Shown here in pieces: positions 7,326 to 13,840 of a DNA stretch of 18,001 nt. The notes under the pieces were generated by a model. The model was not told the DNA's origin. It ran no database searches and was given only the letters and a program-made list of their open reading frames with translations. The stretch covers positions 873-18,873 of the forward strand of contig PCWF01000179.1 of the NCBI GenBank assembly GCA_002796165.1. Reading direction: 5' to 3'. The position numbers and the translations under genes are program-made. Position 1 is the stretch's first letter. Every line of letters starts with the position of its first letter. The stretch comes from Nitrospinae bacterium CG11_big_fil_rev_8_21_14_0_20_56_8. Its GTDB lineage: Bacteria; Nitrospinota; Nitrospinia; Nitrospinales; VA-1.

Positions 7326-7664
7326 TCACCCTCTTTTAGCGAATGCCTCCATGACGACCCGGACCGATTCTTTGGCTTTCTCCGTCTCTTCTCGAATCCC
7401 TTCGATCCTTTTGGTCACCTCTTCTGCGGCATCCGCCGATTGCCGGGCCAACTCTTTCACCTCGGTGGCCACCACGGCAAATCCCTTTCCCGCATCGCCC
7501 GCCCGCGCGGCCTCGATCGTGGCGTTGAGCGCCAGCAGGTTTGTCTGCTTGGATACCTTGTCAATGATCTTCAGGGTTTCGTTGATCTTGGCCAATTTCA
7601 GCTCAAGCTGTTCGATGGCGCAGGAGGTATTTTGGATGCTTTTCAGAATTTCATTCGTGTCCAT
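7326..7664 (-). CDS. Short methyl-accepting chemotaxis protein signalling-domain protein, probably truncated
   Basis: 112 residues from the ATG at 7664; a TTG 18 bases upstream is the alternative. The core KQTNLLALNATIEAARAGD followed by GKGFAVVATEVKELA is the highly conserved hairpin tip of bacterial chemoreceptors, which binds CheW/CheA. Only about 45 residues precede the tip and 50 follow it. Ligand-binding domain, membrane segments, HAMP domain and most of the long coiled coil are missing, and a stop sits upstream at 7707-7709. No Shine-Dalgarno sequence is visible. It is probably the remnant of a larger receptor, although small soluble MCP-like proteins exist. The adjacent GGDEF fragment supports a decayed signalling region. 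Confidence 0.6.
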   Translation of the reverse strand: MDTNEILKSIQNTSCAIEQLELKLAKINETLKIIDKVSKQTNLLALNATIEAARAGDAGKGFAVVATEVKELARQSADAAEEVTKRIEGIREETEKAKESVRVVMEAFAKRG

Positions 7665-8031
7665 AGTTTTGGGATAAATCAAGGAAGAGGTTGAGTAAAG
7701 CCTGAATCAAAAAGGTCCCCCTGAAAATGGGCCATAGCCATGCGCCTGCCCTTCGAAGGGAGAGACAAGCCTGTTGGCAAAACGGGAATTTTCGAATCAC
7801 GATGCGGTTTCCACCCCGTCATTCTATCAGTTTTTGGAATTTACGCGGTGAAATTTCCGGGTGGGGAGAGGGTTAAGATTTTCAGAAAATGCCCGATAAG
7901 GTTATTATCTCTTCTTCTCCAGGGCGGGGAATCGGGTTTCGGCCCGGTTCCCCGCCGCAGGTTTGGCACGATTGCAGGCCTGATCGACGTCCCCTCCCCT
8001 GCCCATAACCGGCAGGCTTCCTCTGCCCCTC
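7665..8031. other. Gene-free stretch between the chemoreceptor fragment and the synthetase-like gene
   Basis: About 370 bases in which I see no convincing coding frame on either strand. It contains the strong hairpin listed at 7923 and a weaker one pairing CCTGCC (7998-8003) with GGCAGG (8011-8016). No promoter stands out. Confidence 0.5.
7923..7956. repeat. Strong hairpin, 14-bp arms
   Basis: GGCGGGGAATCGGG (7923-7936) pairs with 7943-7956 over 14 positions with only one G-T wobble, around a six-base loop TTTCGG. It lies 76 bp past the stop of the synthetase-like gene on the - strand, so it may act as a transcription end point or 3' mRNA protector. No T-run follows in that direction, so it is not a textbook intrinsic terminator; a REP-like element is an alternative. 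Confidence 0.5.
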
Positions 8032-9159
8032 TCAAATTCCGTTACGAATCATCTCCGGCCAGATCGTGGTGTCCAGCCCATATTGCGCCAGGAATCCCCA
8101 GGTCAACCGCTCAATGCCGAATTCCGCACTACCGGTTGCCGAAGCATGGGTCCCGTCGGAAATATTGAACGGGCGGCTGTAGCGGTCGGCGTGGTAGGTG
8201 AACGACCCGGCGGACAATGAGTATCCCTGTGCCGGGAGTGCGATTCGCAGTTCGTACTTGACGGGCAATAATGAGTGAATTGCCGGTGCCATATACCCCG
8301 AATCCGGTGAAAGCGGGCCATCCGCCGGTTGCACCCAGGCGTTCAACCCCAAGGGGTCCATCCACCCGCAAACGAGATTTTCGATTTCCCTCAACCCGTT
8401 GCGCACAAACGTCGGCGATCCCAGGTAAACCGTCCCGCGCATGATGAATTCCCAAAGCCGGTCCGGCCCAAACCGGTCCTCGCCTTCATACCGGTAACAC
8501 CGGCCCTGTGTGGTGATCGTCACTCCCTGGGACCCGGAAATGATCCGGTTCCGGAAATGCGGGTAACAATGCAGTCCGACGCTGGGTTTGCCCAGGTGCG
8601 GGGATGCCGGAGCCCCCTGCGGCGAACCCGGCGGAGTGGGAGAAAACCAGGTCGCCTCCCCTTCATTACCCCCTGCGCCGCCGGAGTGGAGTCCCAAATC
8701 CAAGGGGATCAGGTTCGGGTAGACAAATTCCTGCGGACTCTGCTGAAGCGTCAGGCGATAGCATTCCCGCTCAAAATATTTAAAGGTCCTGAGAAACAAT
8801 CCGCCCATGCCGTATTGGCCCGGACCGAAACAAACCAGGTGATTCCCCGCGAGCAGATCGGGAAGCAAGTCCCGGCAACAGGCCATGCGGACGGCGCGGT
8901 TGTCGAAGAGCGGGCGCGCGGGAAAGACAACCGAATCTTTATTCCCGCCTTTCCTCAAAAGAACCAGGAGGGCGCGGGCTTTCTGCTGAATCAGCGCCGC
9001 GTCTTCCGGCGTCCGGCAGGTAAATCGAAATCCCGGAGCGGGGCCGGGAACATAATCCAGACCCAGAATGCGGTCGCATCCATAGGGAAGGTACAGGCGG
9101 AGCCGGTCAAGCTCTTCCCGGCTGACTCCGTCCGGAAACACAAGGTTCTGTTCAACCAT
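8032..9159 (-). CDS. Class II aminoacyl-tRNA synthetase-like protein (amino acid:carrier-protein ligase or atypical SerRS-like)
   Basis: 375 residues from the ATG at 9159; a TTG lies one codon upstream. The C-terminal half resembles the class II synthetase fold of atypical seryl-tRNA synthetases and amino acid:[carrier protein] ligases. IMRGTVYLGSPTFVRNG sits where motif 2 (usually RE.V.xG) is expected, and GSAEFGIERLTWGFLAQYG matches motif 3 (G.G.ER...A.L...G). No tRNA-binding arm is seen, as in carrier-protein ligases. The motif 2 Glu appears replaced by Gly, and no Cys lies just before motif 3. In the family those positions bind zinc, so substrate specificity or activity may have changed. 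No carrier-protein gene is seen nearby. The assignment is by motif only, so moderate. Confidence 0.5.
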   Translation of the reverse strand: MVEQNLVFPDGVSREELDRLRLYLPYGCDRILGLDYVPGPAPGFRFTCRTPEDAALIQQKARALLVLLRKGGNKDSVVFPARPLFDNRAVRMACCRDLLPDLLAGNHLVCFGPGQYGMGGLFLRTFKYFERECYRLTLQQSPQEFVYPNLIPLDLGLHSGGAGGNEGEATWFSPTPPGSPQGAPASPHLGKPSVGLHCYPHFRNRIISGSQGVTITTQGRCYRYEGEDRFGPDRLWEFIMRGTVYLGSPTFVRNGLREIENLVCGWMDPLGLNAWVQPADGPLSPDSGYMAPAIHSLLPVKYELRIALPAQGYSLSAGSFTYHADRYSRPFNISDGTHASATGSAEFGIERLTWGFLAQYGLDTTIWPEMIRNGI

Positions 9160-9333
9160 CAACGTATCTCAACTTTTACACAATCCCGAAAGGCTCCAAT
9201 CATATCAGAGCGTTCTGAACCCCGCGCTTCATTTTTCTTTATCGGGTTGGAAGGAATTGGGACGGAACCTCCATTCCCTCGAACAAACTTTCTCCAGGGA
9301 AGAGATGCAAAAGAGCGAAAAGAACGAGGGAAT

Positions 9334-9930
9334 TTATAAGGGGGGAGGGAGGTCCCTCTCTGAAAGGGAGGGAGCTTGAAACTCACGGCAAATGAGAGTG
9401 ACGTCGGTCTCGCTCAAATTTTCACGGGTCAATTCGCAGAAAAACTCTCCCTCTCCCAGTTGCGTGTTATACCGGCAGGATCGGCAAAGGCCGAAGGGCT
9501 TCAATTCGTTCATGAATTGCATCGCCTGCAGGATTTTTCTCAGGACCTCGACCAATTGGTCCTGCTCCGCGTTCGGCAAACCCGCCCAGGCCCCAACGAC
9601 CGCCGGTGCGGGAATGCTCCTCTGCAACAATTTCTTTCCTTCCGCGGTGACGTGTAAGTGGACCTTGCGGCCGTCCTGCTTATCCGGGCTTCTCCGAATC
9701 AGTCCCTTGCCCTCCAACGCCTTGAGCGTCTGCGACACGGTTCCCTTGGTCAACCCGAAATAATCCGTGACTCCCTGCGGAGTATTCGAATAACGATTGC
9801 AACGCAAGAGGTAATGGAGCGCGCTCATCTGAATGGGATGAAGGTCCAGATGGATACCCGCCAGGCGGGTTTCGGAACGAAGGAGATAAGCGATCCGCTC
9901 AAAATAGTCCTGTAATAAAGTCGCGCTCAT
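9334..9930 (-). CDS. MarR-family transcriptional regulator with C-terminal four-cysteine motif
   Basis: 198 residues from the ATG at 9930, with GGAG five bases upstream. Residues ~30-100 form a MarR-type winged helix: QGVTDYFGLTKGTVSQTLKALEGKGLIRR is a helix-turn-helix plus recognition helix, followed by the wing DKQDGRKVHLHVT. The C-terminus adds C149-X2-C152-X12-C165-X15-C181, a spacing suited to a zinc or iron-sulfur site, so the protein may sense metal, redox state or nitric oxide. Similar Cys-tailed MarR proteins are known in other bacteria. It is divergent from the FGE-like/cupredoxin pair, and a palindrome between them covers both -35 boxes, so autoregulation and control of that pair is likely. 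The last ~12 residues overlap a purine-rich repeat and may be a recent extension. Confidence 0.8.
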   Translation of the reverse strand: MSATLLQDYFERIAYLLRSETRLAGIHLDLHPIQMSALHYLLRCNRYSNTPQGVTDYFGLTKGTVSQTLKALEGKGLIRRSPDKQDGRKVHLHVTAEGKKLLQRSIPAPAVVGAWAGLPNAEQDQLVEVLRKILQAMQFMNELKPFGLCRSCRYNTQLGEGEFFCELTRENLSETDVTLICREFQAPSLSERDLPPPL

Positions 9931-9939
9931 AAGAACTCC

Positions 9940-9968
9940 ATTGTATCGAATCGAAATTATTTTGACAA
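9940..9968 (-). promoter_or_regulatory. Sigma-70-type promoter of the MarR gene
   Basis: On the - strand TTGTCA (9968-9963), a 17-base spacer and TACAAT (9945-9940) form a near-consensus promoter. The -10 box ends only nine bases before the start codon and abuts the GGAG. If it is used, the mRNA would start within a few bases of the ATG and be nearly leaderless, without its Shine-Dalgarno. Confidence 0.5.
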
Positions 9969-9972
9969 ATAA
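9957..9972. promoter_or_regulatory. Candidate MarR operator palindrome over both -35 boxes
   Basis: TTATTT-TGAC-AAATAA is a perfect inverted repeat with six-base arms and a four-base centre. It lies in the divergent region and covers both -35 elements. MarR dimers commonly bind 16-20 bp palindromes inside promoters, so this is the likely site for the adjacent regulator. Binding itself is inferred. Confidence 0.45.
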
Positions 9973-9990
9973 ATCCGGCTGGAATTTACT
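9962..9990 (+). promoter_or_regulatory. Sigma-70-type promoter of the FGE-like/cupredoxin pair
   Basis: TTGACA (9962-9967, consensus -35), a 17-base spacer and TTTACT (9985-9990, four of six). It predicts a start near 9997 and a 5' leader of about 135 bases containing the hairpin at 10066. Confidence 0.45.
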
Positions 9991-10065
9991 TCCTGGATAT
10001 GTCCCGGCTTTTTTCGGGCGCATTTTATCATTTGCCCATTTCCGCTTTCTTTGTAAACTGGGGCG

Positions 10066-10095
10066 GGGGCACTCTGGTTTCTTTAGGGGTGCCCC
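10066..10095 (+). other. Hairpin in the 5' leader of the FGE-like gene
   Basis: GGGGCAC (10066-10072) pairs with GTGCCCC (10089-10095) around a 16-base loop, ending 38 bases before the start codon. No U-run follows. It may influence leader stability or translation. No Shine-Dalgarno is visible before the start codon downstream. Confidence 0.3.
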
Positions 10096-10133
10096 TATCC
10101 GGATGATTTAGAACTTGCTTTCAAAATCGCGCC

Positions 10134-10901
10134 ATGAAATCTCTTGAAGATCGCGGCATTTTTATCGCATTCGCTTTGGTTCTCGCTGGCTATGTTGCGG
10201 CCGCCCATCCGGTTTCGGCCCAGTCGAACTCCCCTGTTTTCGATGAAAAGGACATGGTGTTTCTTCCCGCCAATTGCTTTGCCATGGGAAGCGACGAATA
10301 TGTCGTCGAAGCCCCGGTGCACAAGGTCTGCCTGAATCCCTACTTCCTGGACAAACTTGAGGTCTCCCAGAAGAAGTTTCAGGAGGTCGTGGGGTACAAT
10401 CCATCCTTATCCCGGGGTGACACCCAACCGGTGGATAACGTGTCCTGGGTCGAGTCGGATGCCTATTGCCGGAAATTGGGCAAGCGCCTGCCCTCGGAGG
10501 CCGAGTGGGAATATGCGGCGCGGGCGGGGTCGTCGTCCAGTTACGCATGGGGGGGGGAAATGGACGATGCGTATGGGTGGCATGGAAACAATTCCAACCG
10601 CACCACGCATCCGGTTGGGCAAAAAAATCCCAATGCGCTGGGTTTTTACGACATGAACGGGAACGTCTGGGAATGGGTCGGCGACTGGTACTGGGCAGAA
10701 TATTACGAATCGATCGCCCAGCCCGGCCCGGAGGCCAACCCACAGGGGCCCCCCACGGGACAATTTATTCTCATCCGCGGGGGCTCCTTCCAGGATGATG
10801 TCTTCTTCCTGAGGTCGGCCTCCCGCTACTGGTACGAACCCACCGTTAAAAACGGAAGCCTGGGCTTCCGTTGCGCGGCCAGCCAACCGGTCTCTCCTTA
10901 G
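10134..10901 (+). CDS. Secreted formylglycine-generating-enzyme-like (SUMF1/FGE-sulfatase domain) protein
   Basis: 255 residues. A signal peptide is present (IFIAFALVLAGYVAAAHPVSA, cleaved near residue 29). The rest is one FGE-sulfatase domain: MVFLPANCFAMGSDE at the start, the family signatures RLPSEAEWEYAARAG and GNVWEWVGDWYW, then RGGSF and GFRCAA at the end. True aerobic FGE enzymes oxidise a Cys in sulfatases with a pair of active-site Cys in the C-terminal part. Here that region (SFQDDVFFLRSASRYW) has none, so it is unlikely to make formylglycine. Such domains also occur in other enzymes and as binding modules. The next gene is a cupredoxin ten bases on, so the two are an operon and may act together in the periplasm, for example in copper protein function. 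That role is inferred. Confidence 0.8.
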   Translation: MKSLEDRGIFIAFALVLAGYVAAAHPVSAQSNSPVFDEKDMVFLPANCFAMGSDEYVVEAPVHKVCLNPYFLDKLEVSQKKFQEVVGYNPSLSRGDTQPVDNVSWVESDAYCRKLGKRLPSEAEWEYAARAGSSSSYAWGGEMDDAYGWHGNNSNRTTHPVGQKNPNALGFYDMNGNVWEWVGDWYWAEYYESIAQPGPEANPQGPPTGQFILIRGGSFQDDVFFLRSASRYWYEPTVKNGSLGFRCAASQPVSP

Positions 10902-10911
10902 GAATATCGTG

Positions 10912-11256
10912 ATGAAAATGCGTCCGGTCCCGATCTCCAGCCTGTTCCTTGCGATTCTTTTGTTGGCGCAACCGCAATTGTCATTCGGCGACACCGTTGA
11001 GGTGAAGATCATCAAATCCACCTTTTTCCCGGCCGTCGTGAAGATCAAAAAGGGGGACACCGTCCGCTGGGTGAACACCGAGGAACTCCTGCACGCCGTC
11101 GCCAGCGGCAAGGCTCCCATCCCGGACGGAAAACTCGAAGAACATTACGTTCTGACGCAATTCGAAACCAAAATCGAACAGGCCGGATTTATCGATTACT
11201 TTTGCGTCCTGCACCACGCCACCATGCGGGGCGTCATTATCGTTGAGGACCAATAA
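10912..11256 (+). CDS. Secreted cupredoxin (plastocyanin-like type 1 copper protein)
   Basis: 114 residues from the ATG at 10912. AGGA at 10900-10903 overlaps the previous stop and gives an RBS eight bases away; a GTG one codon upstream is less likely. A signal peptide (SLFLAILLLAQPQLSFG, cleavage after G26) precedes a beta-sandwich: FFPAVVKIKKGDTVRWVN is the usual cupredoxin strand. Likely copper ligands are H61 (ELLHAVAS), C98, H101 and M105 in YFCVLHHATMRG. The Cys-to-Met spacing (seven residues) is intermediate between amicyanin (six) and plastocyanin (eight). It should carry single electrons in the periplasm. Co-transcribed with the FGE-like gene and probably under the divergent MarR regulator. 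Distinct in sequence from the cupredoxin at 6608. Confidence 0.85.
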   Translation: MKMRPVPISSLFLAILLLAQPQLSFGDTVEVKIIKSTFFPAVVKIKKGDTVRWVNTEELLHAVASGKAPIPDGKLEEHYVLTQFETKIEQAGFIDYFCVLHHATMRGVIIVEDQ

Positions 11257-11260
11257 CCGG

Positions 11261-11293
11261 CGGCCAGCCGAGGGAGCGGGCCGTTTTCTTTTC
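11261..11293 (+). terminator. Possible intrinsic terminator after the cupredoxin
   Basis: CGGCC (11261-11265) pairs with GGCCG (11279-11283) and is followed at once by TTTTCTTTT. The stem is short and the loop of 13 bases is long, so strength is uncertain, but the position five bases after the stop fits. Confidence 0.4.
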
Positions 11294-11443
11294 TGCACGG
11301 TTCCGAATTTATGCCCCGAGACGCGACACCTTCGTCCCCACGCCGGTCCCCGTCGAGGCGCAAAGCCCGGGTCAATTCGGGACCCCCTTTCTTCGGTTCC
11401 CATAAAAACGGTCAACTTCTTCTCAAAAGGATTGAGTTTGAAA

Positions 11444-11471
11444 TTGGATTAATTGAAGATGGTTCTAAAAT
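11444..11471 (+). promoter_or_regulatory. Possible promoter of the substrate-binding-protein-like gene
   Basis: TTGGAT (11444-11449), a 16-base spacer and TAAAAT (11466-11471, five of six to the -10 consensus). It would start transcription near 11478, giving a leader of ~27 bases with AAGGA six bases before the ATG at 11505. The -35 box is weak. Confidence 0.3.
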
Positions 11472-11504
11472 GACTCGACCCCTTATCCCCGCAAAGGATT
11501 TAAA

Positions 11505-12461
11505 ATGAAAATCGTCAGTTTATTGCCCTCCGCTACGGAAATTGTCTGTCAATTGGGATTGGAAAATCAATTGGTGGGAATTTCTCATGAATGCGATTAC
11601 CCCCCTTCAGTAAAAAACCTTCCCCGGCTGACCTCATCGGGAGTCAATCATCATGCCGTCAGCGGGGAAATTCACCAGTCCGTTGCCGACATTCTGAGGA
11701 AATCGATTTCTGTCTACACTCTCGACCTGAAACAACTGAAGTCATTGGATCCGGATTTTATAATCACACAGGATTTGTGCGATGTCTGCGCCGTCTCCAT
11801 TCAACAGGTGCAGGAAGCCTGCGCGGCGGAATTGGGCGGAAGAGCCCGGATTATTTCCCTAAAACCCTGTCGGCTGAATGACATCTGGAGCGATTTGGAA
11901 CGGGTCGCCCAAACCCTGGGTGCAACCGGATTCTACCGGGCTTTTAAAAACGAAGTGGATGGAAAAATTGAGTCCATTCGAAATTCCATTCCCGACCACC
12001 CCAAATTCAGAAAAAAAATTCTGACCGTGGAATGGCTTGACCCCATATTTATTGGAGGCATGTGGGTTCCGGAAATGATCGAAATGGTGAAGGGAACCTG
12101 CCTGCTGGGGTCCCCCGGTCAAAAGGCGCGGCAAGTTTCCCGGGAAGATCTCAATGATATCGAACCGGACATTGTGATTTTTAAACCCTGTGGATTCAAA
12201 CTGGAGCAAACTCTCTCCGAAATGGACTTGATCCAGAACGCCTTCCCCTGGAAGGAGTGGCCCGCGTTGAAAAATTCCGGAGTATTTTTGGTGGATGGAA
12301 ATGCTTATTTTAATCGTCCCGGCCCGCGCATCATGGATTCCCTGGAAATTCTGGCTTATTGCACTCACCCCGACTTATTTCCCGAGCCGGGTCATAAATA
12401 TAAGGATTCCATTTTAAAGTTAAGACCCGATTTCACGGTCGCCCCCCTTCGCGGTAAATAA
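11505..12461 (+). CDS. Cobalamin-binding-type (BtuF-like, Peripla_BP_2 fold) protein without signal peptide
   Basis: 318 residues, AAGGA six bases before the ATG. The N-terminus, IVSLLPSATEIVCQLGL followed by LVGISHECDYPP, is characteristic of the BtuF/FhuD-type periplasmic-binding-protein fold, and LDPDFIITQDLCDVCAVS continues the first lobe. The second lobe includes TVEWLDPIFIGGMWVPEMI and a GVFLVDGNAYFNRPGPR segment typical of the family. There is no signal peptide: the conserved domain begins at residue 2, so the protein is probably cytoplasmic. This is a known subgroup, often annotated as cobalamin-binding protein, whose true ligand is unsettled. No ABC permease or ATPase gene is near, so a classical importer role is unlikely. 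It appears monocistronic. Confidence 0.75.
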   Translation: MKIVSLLPSATEIVCQLGLENQLVGISHECDYPPSVKNLPRLTSSGVNHHAVSGEIHQSVADILRKSISVYTLDLKQLKSLDPDFIITQDLCDVCAVSIQQVQEACAAELGGRARIISLKPCRLNDIWSDLERVAQTLGATGFYRAFKNEVDGKIESIRNSIPDHPKFRKKILTVEWLDPIFIGGMWVPEMIEMVKGTCLLGSPGQKARQVSREDLNDIEPDIVIFKPCGFKLEQTLSEMDLIQNAFPWKEWPALKNSGVFLVDGNAYFNRPGPRIMDSLEILAYCTHPDLFPEPGHKYKDSILKLRPDFTVAPLRGK

Positions 12462-12488
12462 AACGCCGCGGAAAAAATAACGGGGGGA

Positions 12489-12632
12489 ATGGCGGCGGGA
12501 AAGTATTCGATCTATACCCGTTCTGATGCCTGGCTGTTCCCCTGGCTGTGCCGGACCTTTCCGGTCATCGCCAACCGTTTCATGGACCGCCAGGTCAAAC
12601 GGGCCCAGGCTATCCTTAACCGTTCTTCATAA
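12489..12632 (+). pseudogene. 47-codon remnant resembling a short-chain dehydrogenase C-terminus
   Basis: An ATG at 12489 opens a 47-residue frame ending at TAA 12630-12632. Its sequence, including KYSIYTRSDAWLFPWL and then VIANRFMDRQVKRAQAIL, has the aromatic-rich, then basic helical look of the C-terminal tail of SDR-family oxidoreductases. The catalytic YxxxK region and Rossmann fold are absent. It is probably the 3' stub of a deleted gene, or a small hypothetical protein. It lies in frame with, and 27 bases beyond, the stop of the preceding gene, with no good RBS. The resemblance is by eye and uncertain. Confidence 0.35.
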
Positions 12633-12716
12633 CGAGGCTCCCCGGACCATGTGGATCGAACCGGGATTTGGGATCCCCGTCACAGTAATCCGTCGATCGT
12701 GGCACTCCAATTTGCA

Positions 12717-13634
12717 TTAATCATTTAACTTTGTTTTGTGCACGATCAACCAGTAGGAGATACCCAGACAGAGCACCAGTCCCCCATACATCAGCACATT
12801 CATGGTATTGGTGGTTGAAAGCGAGAGGATCAGAATTTTCCGAATGAGGGCCGCAATGGCCAAAGCAATGAACGCTTCAAGGGCAAAGCTTCCGCCTTTA
12901 AGCCGTTTGATTTCTTCATGAATCAGTTCAATGGCAGCCCATAAAATCAGGAGACTGCCGAGGGTGGTTAAGATGCCGGTTTCCATGGACGTCTGTCCGG
13001 AGAACAACAGATACACGTCAAAACCAAACAAACCGATGGCCGAAAACGCCACCAGCACCAGCGCCCCCGCCAGAAGGTAATTAAAGTAGGAGCTGATTTT
13101 TTTCAAAAAACCCAACAGGGTCTTTTCAAGCGGGGAAAGCGACAGGAACCGGCCCATCTCCCCTTCCCGGTAGGAACTGGTCAAAACATCCAGATTGATA
13201 TCCAGGATTTTTTCCACGGCCTTGAGCCTGCCGGTCCGATCCGGATCGTCGCCGTATTGTTGATACACCCGGTCCAGCGTGAACACGCGGACAAAATTAA
13301 ATGCGGCGTTCACATAATGGGTGGGAAGACCCAGTTTGACATGCACTTCACCGATTTTATAGAGCTTCTGAAAATACGGAATGTCATAGGAACCGTTGAA
13401 CAGCTCCAGATACCATTTGCGAATCTGCGTGCGGTGCCGTTTGAGAACCATGTCATCTTTCAGAAACTCCGCCGTTTGGCCAAAATTCCAGATATACAAA
13501 TAAAATCCATCCAAGAAGGCTTCCGCGAACTGCTCTACATGGGGTTTCATCTCGCGGAGGAATGTTTCATCCCTTTCGGTGAATTTGTAATCCGCCTTGA
13601 GAGTCGCAGGGTTGTTTTCTGCCGAGATTTCCAT
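12717..13634 (-). CDS. Protoglobin-type heme sensor domain fused to a PsiE-like membrane domain
   Basis: 305 residues. Residues ~15-160 are a sensor globin: the helical segment FLREMKPHVEQFAEAFLDGFY, then IGEVHVKLGLPTHYVNAAFNF, which matches the F-helix of globin-coupled sensors (as in HemAT), with H98 the expected proximal heme ligand. After a short linker come four membrane helices (YLLAGALVLVAFSAIGLF; GILTTLGSLLILWAAIELI; LEAFIALAIAALIRKILIL; VLMYGGLVLCLGISYWLIV). The ELIHEE and IRKILIL elements fit the PsiE family, known from phosphate starvation but of unclear function. The protein should bind heme on the cytoplasmic side and sense O2, NO or CO, passing the signal to its membrane part. 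It lacks a kinase, cyclase or MCP output. Monocistronic, with no clear RBS. Confidence 0.8.
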   Translation of the reverse strand: MEISAENNPATLKADYKFTERDETFLREMKPHVEQFAEAFLDGFYLYIWNFGQTAEFLKDDMVLKRHRTQIRKWYLELFNGSYDIPYFQKLYKIGEVHVKLGLPTHYVNAAFNFVRVFTLDRVYQQYGDDPDRTGRLKAVEKILDINLDVLTSSYREGEMGRFLSLSPLEKTLLGFLKKISSYFNYLLAGALVLVAFSAIGLFGFDVYLLFSGQTSMETGILTTLGSLLILWAAIELIHEEIKRLKGGSFALEAFIALAIAALIRKILILSLSTTNTMNVLMYGGLVLCLGISYWLIVHKTKLND

Positions 13635-13840
13635 TGCGATTAAAGTGCCATTTCAGACAAAGGGTGGTATGGGCAATTGAATTCCTCATTATACACGCTA
13701 TCCCCGGCCAACAAAGGGGATTCGCGCTGACGGGATAGATGGAGGTACGGCTCGATCCTGTCGTTTAAGAACCGGGTTCGCAGGGACCCAATGGGCTTTC
13801 AAGCATAAATGAGCCATTTGGAATTTCCGGACCGCAATCC

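Noticed and set aside
8329..9339. 336-codon open frame on the + strand
   Set aside because: Antisense to the synthetase-like gene. The - strand frame has class II motif 2 and 3 features, while this one has none.
10407..11120. 237-codon open frame on the - strand
   Set aside because: Spans the antisense of both the FGE-like and cupredoxin genes, which have clear motifs and signal peptides on the + strand.
11257..11504. Search for a tRNA or riboswitch in the gap after the cupredoxin
   Set aside because: Short stems such as GGGTC/GACCC (11369-11385) exist, but no cloverleaf or conserved aptamer could be assembled.
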